This document shows, piece after piece, positions 10,622 to 18,968 of a stretch of DNA of 32,500 nucleotides. Both the position numbers and the translations under genes were made by a program. Within the stretch, counting starts at the first letter, position 1. Every line of letters begins with the position of its first letter. Below the pieces are notes generated by a model. The model had not been told where the DNA came from, did not search any database, and saw only the letters and a list, made by a program, of their open reading frames with translations. The stretch is taken from assembly GCA_012295275.1 (NCBI GenBank), contig CM022667.1, positions 3,889,501 through 3,922,000 on the forward strand, in the 5' to 3' direction. Source of the stretch: Chrysomallon squamiferum. Taxonomy: Eukaryota > Mollusca > Gastropoda > Neomphalida > Peltospiridae.

Positions 10622-12040
10622 TCATTTGGACAACTGGGTAGCTGAGTCTTCTATATCCTGCAGGCTGACGTACGGAGACATCGGCGATGGCTCTCCGAAA
10701 GAACACGATGCAGCAGAGGTCGTTCTGTCGGACGACAACTGCGACAAACAAGACGGAGACTGGAAGGGCGACCTACTATGTTCGTGCGAAAAGACTGACA
10801 TTGGGGACGGCAGAGTTTGGTGGTTTTGAGCACCTGCTGGACACTGGGATGACACGTAATTGCACATTTCTTCTGACGTCACAGTAGCTACTGCATGATT
10901 GTGTTGTTGGTAATAACCGCTGCAATGTTTAGATGCGTTTGAAGCTGAATTTTGAAATTCGACAGTATTTGGCTGTGGGTATCTTTCTGGGTTCTCGTGT
11001 GGAAAATACATACACGTGTCTCGGTGTCTCTGGTCAGGTGGTTTGTTAGTCGGTAAAGTAAAACAGGATCCGCTTGACTTGTACCTCCTCGCTGGTGTGA
11101 GATCCATGGGTTCGGGATAACTGTCATCTTTGACACGGCTGTGGACTTGTGGAGGAAAACTCTGAAACGGTTGTCTTGGAGACGTGGGCTGAGTTGTCCA
11201 TGATCGGTGCAGGTTTGGCGGAGTTCCGTAGTTAGCCGGTGGGCAAAGTCGTCTGAGATTTTCAACAGCCGAATTCTGGTAACCGTGGCTCTGCGACGCT
11301 GTGTCCTTTAGCAACGACAGCAGATGGGGGTTAGCTGGTAATACGGGCCCAGGGAAAAGAAACCTAGACACGTGTTTGTTTTGTTGTTGCAGACAGTAGC
11401 GACTGGAATCCATTTTGTCAGCGTTCAAATCAGACTCCTCGACCTTTACTTCCGTTTTGAGAATCGTCTCGATTTTAAAGTTTTTAACACCAGTTTTCAA
11501 ACTCGATTTTTCTATCCCTTCTGTGCTGAGCTTGGAGGAGGAAGTAAGATCCAAGCCTGGTCTCAAGTTAGAAATGTAATCCACACTTGGCTGCGAGTCG
11601 AGATTAACCGGTGCTAAATGTAATTGTTCTTGAAGAGTTTTCGCCCAGGAAACCGAATTAATGTGTTTAGACGCCTGCCTCTTAAAGGCATCATCAGGGA
11701 CTTTAGTCAAGTCTACCATCCAGTAGTTCCCTTTTGGGTGCATTTTACTTTTCGATTCTCTCGTCACTTTGTAGAAGCAGGAGTTGTGAGTTAGGTTGTG
11801 ACGCACCGAGTCCTTCCACCCTGTGTACACGCCTGTGAAAAACGGAAACATTTCTTTGAGAGCCGCATGGACCGCGCCCAGAGTTAGTCTGCGCCCGGGG
11901 GCTGATTCAATAGCCACTGCGACCATCCCGAGGTAGGAATATGGCGGCTTGTTGTAGCGTCGATAGGTGGCGTTCCTTCTTGTGCCGTTTGAGCGAATCT
12001 TTCGCAGTTTCTCTGACTTGATAGGACCAATGAATTCCAT
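10622..12040 (-). CDS. FOXH1: FoxH-type forkhead transcription factor
   Basis: Forkhead DNA-binding factor; FoxH proteins recruit Smad2/3-Smad4 to Nodal/Activin target genes. The 472-residue protein sits in one exon. Forkhead domain at residues ~30-122: KPPYSYLGM, then FPFFTGVYTGWKDSVRHNL, then GNYWMVDLTKVPDDAFKRQ. The tract GWKDSVRHNL plus the wing 'W-x-VD-x-(x)-x-(I/V)P-x-DA' is typical of FoxH rather than other Fox classes. FKIETIL at 188-194 fits the EH1 Groucho-binding consensus F-x-I-x-x-I-L, and LKTE and VKVE after it fit SUMO sites. The rest is Ser/Pro/Gln-rich. I could not find a clear vertebrate PPNK Smad-interaction motif. The start at 12040 is preferred: the frame is open further upstream only through an (AAAT)n repeat, and TTTGCAG at 12050-12044 looks like a splice acceptor three bases before the ATG. 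Class assignment is firm, orthologue fairly so. Confidence 0.88.
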   Translation of the reverse strand: MEFIGPIKSEKLRKIRSNGTRRNATYRRYNKPPYSYLGMVAVAIESAPGRRLTLGAVHAALKEMFPFFTGVYTGWKDSVRHNLTHNSCFYKVTRESKSKMHPKGNYWMVDLTKVPDDAFKRQASKHINSVSWAKTLQEQLHLAPVNLDSQPSVDYISNLRPGLDLTSSSKLSTEGIEKSSLKTGVKNFKIETILKTEVKVEESDLNADKMDSSRYCLQQQNKHVSRFLFPGPVLPANPHLLSLLKDTASQSHGYQNSAVENLRRLCPPANYGTPPNLHRSWTTQPTSPRQPFQSFPPQVHSRVKDDSYPEPMDLTPARRYKSSGSCFTLPTNKPPDQRHRDTCMYFPHENPERYPQPNTVEFQNSASNASKHCSGYYQQHNHAVATVTSEEMCNYVSSQCPAGAQNHQTLPSPMSVFSHEHSRSPFQSPSCLSQLSSDRTTSAASCSFGEPSPMSPYVSLQDIEDSATQLSK

Positions 12041-12043
12041 TAT

Positions 12044-12052
12044 CTGCAAAAA

Positions 12053-12055
<3 letters not shown>
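12044..12055 (-). promoter_or_regulatory. Probable splice acceptor just before the FoxH start codon
   Basis: On minus, a TTTA repeat tract runs into TTTTTGCAG followed by ATAATGGAATTC. This suggests a 5' non-coding exon further upstream. The repeat supplies a T-rich but not C-rich tract. Confidence 0.5.
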
Positions 12056-12092
<37 letters not shown>

Positions 12093-12123
12093 AAAGATGT
12101 AAAATAATTAACCACTTATGAAA

Positions 12124-12153
<30 letters not shown>
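12050..12153. repeat. Two (AAAT)n tetranucleotide arrays upstream of FoxH
   Basis: AAAT runs at about 12050-12090 and 12121-12153, separated by unique sequence. Translated on minus they give a false hydrophobic FIYL extension in front of FoxH. Confidence 0.9.
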
Positions 12154-12156
<3 letters not shown>

Positions 12157-13333
12157 GTCTTATTAGCAGCGGTGAACATTTACATGTGCACCTTCCCGTG
12201 GAAAGTAAAGAATATACTACGACTTTTACTGATGATGAAGATTATTATAAATAAATACATTGTATGCCGCCTGTATGAATGCCAGCATGTAAGTTAAATG
12301 AAATGAGAAAGGGCGGAGACTCCCTCTCCCTCCAAAAAAAAAACAATAAATAATAATAATAATAATAAATAAAAATAAAGTAATAAAAGACTAATTACCA
12401 GTAATAATAATAATAATAAAAATAATAATAATAATAATTCTTTTTTCTTTTTCTATTTTTTTTTCCAGTATAGGCACCCGCAAGCAATTCTAAAACTTTA
12501 TATTGTTTTTGTATGATAAAGAACTGGAGAGAGAGAGATTATTTATCTCTATATTATTTATTATCATTATTATGTTTGTTTGGTTCTTCTTTTTTTTTCT
12601 TTTTAATTTGTTGTGCAATACTTTATCTGACGCGCACAAAGTTACAGACAAAGAATACTACACACATACATACATATGTCAGTGGGTTTTGACGATTAAT
12701 CCGAAGATAACCGAAAAGTCTAAGACTAATTTATTTAATTACTACTGTGATTCAAGCAATTGTTTCTCAACTGTTTAAAAAAGGGCTGCAAACTGAAATG
12801 TTACACATGCGTGGCCAATCGTAAAATAAGCGATAGGGGCAGCAGCGGCCAAAAAATCTTCCCACTTTACACCGGTCCGTGTCTAAATCATAAATATTAA
12901 ATAACATTAGATTTATATACACAGCTACATAATTAATATTACTACCCGATACACCCGCAATGATACTATAAATACTGATTGATAAATAACATTCATTCTT
13001 TTTATAACGATCTACGTAAAACACCAACACATTTACATCACAATCAGTTATTTATAATATCCAGAAGTCATTAAAATAATTTTTTCAATGTCTACTTTTC
13101 AAAAAATGTCTGCATGGATTAACCACTAGTAAATTCGACATTCCGACATTACTATATCAGTATTGCTCCGGCGGCCATGATAAAAACAGTTAAATATATA
13201 TTTTTTTATCTTAATAACTTAAAATACTGCTTTATTTCCATTTTATTATCGCTTTTACCTAATACCGATTTCCTTTCAAAAAACAGTTAACTTTTTAGAT
13301 ATTTTTTCTTTTTAATGACCATTTAATGGTTGA

Positions 13334-13335
<2 letters not shown>
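12154..13335. other. Spacer upstream of FoxH (probable 5' intron)
   Basis: AT-rich, with (AAT)n runs near 12350-12440. Small GC-richer patches at 12785-12885 (contains GTGGCCAATCG) and 13155-13180 (CTCCGGCGGCCATG) could be regulatory, but nothing decides it. No gene is visible. Confidence 0.3.
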
Positions 13336-13379
<44 letters not shown>

Positions 13380-13450
13380 GTAGTAGTAGTAGTAGTAGTT
13401 GTAGTAGTTGTAGTAGTAGTAGTAGTAATAATAATAGTAGTAGTAATATC
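13336..13450. repeat. (AAT)n-(TAG)n compound microsatellite
   Basis: About 14 AAT units followed by TAG/GTT triplets. An AT-rich 34-bp direct repeat (TAATATTAATTAATATTATA) follows near 13527 and 13561. Confidence 0.9.
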
Positions 13451-13678
13451 AACAACAATAATCAGCGATGGAAATGGGGAAGTATGCAGAGAAACAATAT
13501 AAAAGTTATAACTTTGTTCGACCTTATTAATATTAATTAATATTATAGTTTACTGACGTTTAATATTAATTAATATTATAATTCACTATAATTTATTACA
13601 ACGATTTCTCACGGAGAGGCTTAAAACATCTACTCCCCTCCTTCTCCTAGTTTATTCCTAAATGGCATTTCTACCACT

Positions 13679-13691
13679 GATGATGATGATG

Positions 13692-13750
<59 letters not shown>
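13679..13750. repeat. (GAT)n(AAT)n microsatellite
   Basis: Four GAT units then about 19 AAT units. Confidence 0.9.
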
Positions 13751-13751
<1 letters not shown>

Positions 13752-14046
13752 CTGCTGAAAGTTACAAAAAGCTACTAAAGAATGGGTTAACTAAAAACTT
13801 GCTATCAAAAAACGAATTTTAAAATTATTTTACAGCTGTCACAGTACTTACTAAATGTAAAGCTGCATGCAGTTCTTTCTGATTTTTCCAGTCTTGGACT
13901 CGCTACTTATTATTGTAATAACATGGAATGATTTTACCATGGATCAAAATTATCGCTTAGTTTCAGTCTTCGAGGACTGTACCTATAATAGAACGGGGGT
14001 TTATCAGGCAAGATGAAAAACAGATTAAAAGATTTATAAATGAGAT

Positions 14047-14069
14047 TTAACAACAACAACAACAACAAC

Positions 14070-14111
<42 letters not shown>
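14047..14111. repeat. (AAC)n(AAT)n microsatellite
   Basis: About seven AAC units followed by about 14 AAT units. Confidence 0.9.
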
Positions 14112-14187
14112 TTTTTGTGGTTTGTTTATTTAGATAACTGAATATTTTGTATATTTTTCAAAATCAGTTTTGACGTAAACTACTTAC

Positions 14188-14450
14188 AACATCCTCATAA
14201 ATAAAATGGAAACGTCTGACTTTTAACCAATCAGAAACGTCTTGGTGACAGTCAGAGATCTCAAACTGAATTCTTTGATGGTGTTAAAAGTTCCGAACGT
14301 CAACCGACTGAGTCGCCGCGACTCGAGATACAAAGGGTTAACGCAATCAACAACTGCAAATTGCAGACTTTACGTCTGCTAGCGCAGAATCTCAAACACT
14401 TGTTTTCCTCTGATGGTGTTATTTGGAGAGGCGAATGTGTACTGGTGTAT
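14188..14450 (-). other. GC-richer islet, possible FoxH 5' exon and promoter region
   Basis: This block stands out from the AT-rich surroundings and contains CpGs, including GAGTCGCCGCGACTCGAG at 14310-14327. AACCAATCAG at about 14224-14233 is a good CCAAT/NF-Y type box. On minus, GGATGTT|GTAAGTAG at 14188 is a strong splice donor, which could pair with the acceptor before the FoxH ATG (intron about 2.1 kb). The first ATGs in this putative exon would run into a stop right after the junction. This model is inference. Confidence 0.3.
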
Positions 14451-14483
14451 GTATATTCTTAGATTTTAATTTGCATTTATCTT

Positions 14484-14484
<1 letters not shown>

Positions 14485-14536
<52 letters not shown>
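14485..14536. repeat. (AAT)n microsatellite
   Basis: About 17 AAT units. A poly-T run lies downstream (14689-14713). Confidence 0.9.
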
Positions 14537-14537
<1 letters not shown>

Positions 14538-14684
14538 GTTGTTGTTTTTGTTGTTGCGACTGTTATTGTTACTGTTAATATATTTGTATTAAGTTCATCA
14601 TTACTATTACTGTTTTATTATTACTACTTCTTTATTGTTAATACTGCTTCTGCTTCATTTGTTTATTTCTGTTTCATTTCTTAA

Positions 14685-14718
<34 letters not shown>

Positions 14719-15550
14719 TTCCTCTTTTTAAAAAAATTGTGTATTCGATTTTTTTTCCACATTTACCATAAGGGTTTGGGATATTGTCTCCTGGGATTTT
14801 GTATCCGCTCCTTTTTTTCTTTCTTTTTTTTTAATAATTCGTTTTACATAATTTATAACAGGCCTCTCTCTATAAGAGGAATTTCTAAAAAAATAAAAAT
14901 AAAAAAATAAAAAAATAAAACAAATAATAATAAAAAATAAATAAAATGTTTTACTTAATATGAAGTAATAATAAAATAAATAATATAATATTTATATATT
15001 TAAAACTTAGTAATTAAACAAACCAATTTCTAAGCAATTTGTTGTGTGATTAAACATTTCTTAAAAAATATAAATCACTGAAATTCATTTGCAAGTCGAG
15101 TTTTTGTTTTTTGGTAAAATGTATTTATAATCATTTCCCCCCTCCCCCGTTTTCTTAGACTATTTTAAAAATAAGTTATTATTGTTCACAGTAAACAGTA
15201 ATAATAAATAAATAAACGAATGATTAAATTGCACCAAAAACAGTTTCTTGAATTTGTTTGCTAGAAATAATAAAACCCAGAATAAAAATTAAAATCAACT
15301 GGATTAAATTAATAATAATTAACAAAAGGATTTTTCAAACTTTTCGTGTTTTCCGCGGAACTGTTTGTGAATTTCGTAACCTCATTTCTGTCGGAGACGA
15401 ATCATTTCCGAGTGCAGATTCGCCGGTCTTTTTTCGTAACGTCGTTTAAGTTAAACAGTTTTTAAAACTTTAGGAAATTACTATAAGAAATTGTGTGAAT
15501 GTGTATTTAAAAAAACACCTCAAAATCCGATAATTTAAAAAAAAAAAAAA

Positions 15551-15580
15551 TACATATATATATATATATATATATATATG
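15551..15580. repeat. (AT)n microsatellite
   Basis: AT dinucleotide run of about 13 units, preceded by an A-run. Confidence 0.85.
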
Positions 15581-15753
15581 TATTTTTCTTTCTTTTTTTC
15601 TTTTTTAAATTAACTATAACTAATCCATTTTTTATTTTATATACCTTTGCTCTCAAAAGAATATTAGTTACTGAAGTGGTTTGCAATATCATCTATTGCT
15701 TTCTGTTCTAAATATAGCTTTACATCTGTATATCTATAGGAACATTATATCGA

Positions 15754-15756
<3 letters not shown>

Positions 15757-15785
<29 letters not shown>
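15757..15785. repeat. A-tract
   Basis: About 29 consecutive A bases. It could be the tail of an old retroposon, but no element body is recognisable on its left. Confidence 0.85.
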
Positions 15786-15787
<2 letters not shown>

Positions 15788-17251
15788 ATAAAAAAGAATA
15801 AAAAATTCATATTGGGAAGTGGAAGACAGATCAAAAACCATTATACCTTAATTATTAAGCTGAACCCAGACAACAGTTCTACGAAGCCTTTCTTTAACGT
15901 AGCCTAACTGAGCCAGATTCAAGAAATCACACTATACTCAGTACAATATGACTTTGTTTCATGTAAATTCTTTTTTCTCTGCTGCCCGATTGTGCTTTAT
16001 CAAAAGCCCTGACAGAGCTAATAATTCATTCGTTCGTTCCTGTGATCGTATTTTTTTAGTTCCAGCCACAAGTTTATCAAAAGAACGTGTACATTTATTT
16101 CTTATTATGGCCTGAGCTCCACGATTGGGTTTATTAAAAAAATCATGGTGTATGGTTACAAAGTGTTATGGCTGCTTTACTTAAATTATCTCATTGCAAA
16201 TTGAAAAGTTCATGTGTCTGGTGCCAATGGTTGTGTCAGGAAAGTGCTGATTTTAAAATGTGTTTCTTTAAACAGTTTTCCTTCATTTCAGTAATCAGAA
16301 AAATCACATTAAAGAAGGTGTTCTTCCCCAAATATTTAGTAGTTAACTGAATAATATATATACAAAAAATGAAATAAATGAATAAATAAATAATAATAAT
16401 AATAATAATAACAAGAATAAGACACAACTATATAAAAGCAAAAGAGAGAAAAAAAAGCAATGACCAATAATGCCCATAAATGCAACAAAGACAAAACCAA
16501 AACAACAAATGACAACAAAATAATTTTTTTTTTTTAAATTTTATTTCCATTGAAATAATGTATAATTTTATGTATATATATATATTTCTATAAATATATA
16601 ATATGTATTTCATTTTTTCTTTCAAAAATATGTTTTTCTTCATTGAACATAAACTTATAATACAAAGATGCTAATAAATAAAAACATTTATTCCAAAAGT
16701 TTCATAAATAAATAAATATATACGATATATATATAATATCTTCAGTTAAATAATAATATAAATGCATAGGCTATCTTAGTGCTTGGAGACATAAATATGT
16801 ACATAAGAAATAACTTTAACACAATCAATTAGAATTATTAATAATACATCATGTACTGTAATAATAACAATAATAATAATTTTGTATATCAAATGCAATT
16901 AAGCATTGGCAAGACCATTAAGAAGCAGGACTCATGTTTGTTTTGTATTTTTATAAATTTCTGGTAATGATTTGTCCTTGTACTGAAATAAAAGCTAGTT
17001 TTCTTTGTAAGAAATAATCATTTTTTTTCCCCTTTAAGTCCATTTAAAACATACAGTGTAATTGCAAATTACTAAAAAGAAGAAGAAGAAAAAACATTCC
17101 TGCAACACTAAATTCAAATATTATTATTACATATGTATATTCTTAATTTCCTGAAGTCAAAAAATTTACTGATATGTAAAAGAAAAGAAGAAGAAAATAG
17201 TAACAACATAAAAGCTTACTCTGTTAGTTACAAATTTTACTTTTTTGAAAA

Positions 17252-17383
17252 TTATCTGTGATATGGGCAGGCTTCAAAAATGTCCTTCACTGAAAATGGT
17301 AACATTAAAATAATATTTTAACATACACCAGCGTCACAGTAAAACACTCACCAGAGAGAAAACAATGGCGGCATTTTCGTAAT
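17252..17383 (-). other. Two putative small exons of unknown gene (or alternative ZC3H3 ending)
   Basis: On minus, TTTTTTCAG precedes a 32-base exon (17383-17352) ending CTG|GTGAGTGT. After a 62-base gap, CCATTTTCAG precedes a second exon from 17289. The only frame open across both reads LRKCRHCFLS then VKDIFEACPYHR, stop TAA at 17252-17254. That frame needs phase 2 from upstream, which is the phase left by ZC3H3 exon 9 (19738-19856), so an alternative ZC3H3 C-terminus is possible. No family recognised. Splice sites are good but coding status is uncertain. Confidence 0.3.
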
Positions 17384-17699
17384 CTGAAAAAATATAAATA
17401 TAACCCTGTTATTTTTAGTACTACACCTACTTTTACCTTCATGTAATACATTTCATTTAAAATTTTAAAATTCAATATTTCTATATATTTAAGATTAGTG
17501 GAATTAAAAATAAAATAAAATAATAATTATAATAATTTTTTTAAAATGCTTCACTGTCAGTTAATATTGAATTACAACCTTTCTTAACTTCAAATTAATG
17601 ACTGTTAAATTTCAGGAAATAAATAACATATTATTGAAATAATCAAATTCTGTGTTAAGTAATTTAAACTGACCAGATCTATGCATTTTATCATGCACA

Positions 17700-18030
17700 A
17701 ACCATCACTGAAATCAGAAATCTTTTTAATTGTACTTTGAGCAAAATTAAAAAAAAATTTAAATCATAATTGTAAAAAATTATTTGGCATAAACAGAAAT
17801 CTGTTTTGTTATCATGGACAGTTATTGAAATCTGTATATCTGTAATGTATTTAGTATAGAAAATATTAAAAGCAGAATTATTTTTTATTCAGCATCAACA
17901 TAATTAAATTCAGCAAATGTGTTTGTTTTGTTATCATACAGTTACAGAAATTTGTAAATCCATACTGTATTCAGCACAGAAAGCATTAAAACCACCATTA
18001 TTTTTTTATTTTTATTTTTATATAAAGAAT
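17700..18030. repeat. Diverged ~120-bp tandem repeat
   Basis: Bases 17821-17880 match 17941-18000 at an offset of exactly 120 (about 75% identical by eye), with GTTTTGTTATCAT before each copy and poly-T/ATT after. Weaker copies seem to lie on either side (CAAATTCTGTG near 17644 and TAAATCTGTTTGTGACC near 18121). Confidence 0.65.
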
Positions 18031-18506
18031 TAAAATTAATTAAAAAAATGTATATTGTATTCTGTGGAGAAAAATAATGAAATAATAATTATTCAACATA
18101 AATCATAAATAAATTCAGTAAATCTGTTTGTGACCTTCAGAAAAGATAACGAACTGCAAATTAATTTTATACTGCACAAAATGAAAAATGAAAATATTAG
18201 TGTCACAAAAAAAAAAAATCATTTAAAATAATAATTCAACAAAAACAATTATTTGTAACAATATAAATAAATCTGGAAAATATAAAAATGTTATTTTAAT
18301 AATTTAATTTATAAAGATAATGTTGAACTATGAAATAAATAAATTTAAGATTACAAAGAAAGTAAAAAGAAAACATAATTGTCAAAAAACAAACATTTTA
18401 AATGAAACTGTTAATGTTTTAAATTATGTTCAGAATGTCTTCTGTGTTTGGAACTCTAAAAACTGAAAACTAAATGATGTGAATTATTTAGTTAACTACA
18501 ACTTAC

Positions 18507-18573
18507 CATGACAAAAGTGGCTGATATACTTACAGTGGCTACTACAGCTGTGGCTTGATGCGCAGTTGTAAAC
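18507..18573 (-). other. Putative exon with two donors, unknown gene
   Basis: On minus, TTTACTCCTAG precedes a 40-base segment ending GCCACT|GTAAGTAT, and a second donor ATG|GTAAGTTG follows 27 bases later, so both choices keep the same phase. Two frames are open; one reads TTAHQATAVVATVSIS-like hydrophobic residues. Neither joins to a family I know. It lies about 400 bases past the ZC3H3 stop on the same strand. Confidence 0.25.
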
Positions 18574-18656
18574 CTAGGAGTAAATCAGTGGGGAATGGAC
18601 ATCTTGAACCACAGTTACAATTCCAGTTTTAAATTTGTCAACTGACAAACTGTGCT

Positions 18657-18662
18657 TTTATT
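18657..18662 (-). terminator. Candidate poly(A) signal of ZC3H3
   Basis: TTTATT on plus, AATAAA on minus, about 310 bases after the ZC3H3 stop. It lies upstream of the putative orphan exons, so use of this site would separate them from ZC3H3. Confidence 0.3.
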
Positions 18663-18968
18663 ACATTTCACAATGAATCCACATACATATAAACATAAGT
18701 ATATACTTTAGTTTGGAAACACACACGCATACACTGACAGAAACATACATAAAGAACTACACATACAGACTCTTAGCAGATCTAACTGGTTATTTCTTCA
18801 TATGCAAAATTCCCAATCCACAGCATTTACTATTTACTTACATACAGCCATCAATTATAACTGAGAAATTTTGATGCCTACACTTCATCTGTACAATGTG
18901 ACAATTAAATAATAAATAATAAATAAAACAAGCAATTCAGAACACGGGGTGAATTTTGACAAGAGTAT

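Larger units (their letters stand above)
14537..17240. other. Intergenic region without a recognisable gene
   Basis: AT-rich, with (AT)n at 15551-15580, an A-tract at 15757-15785 and several short (AAT)n runs. A CpG-containing islet at about 15340-15450 and a mixed-composition block at 15810-16320 are the only parts that look less degenerate. Neither gives a convincing coding frame, tRNA-like internal promoter or inverted ends. Confidence 0.4.

Noticed and set aside
10651-11617. Several open frames on both strands inside the FoxH exon
   Set aside because: Shadows of the FoxH reading frame; the composition of that exon keeps other frames open.
12041-12115. Hydrophobic N-terminal extension of FoxH (FIYLFIYLF), like a signal or membrane segment
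   Set aside because: It is the translation of an (AAAT)n repeat lying before a splice-acceptor-like site, and nuclear forkhead proteins have no such segment.
15757-15785. Poly(A) tail of a SINE or processed pseudogene
   Set aside because: No A/B-box promoter, gene-like body or target-site duplication could be seen on either side.
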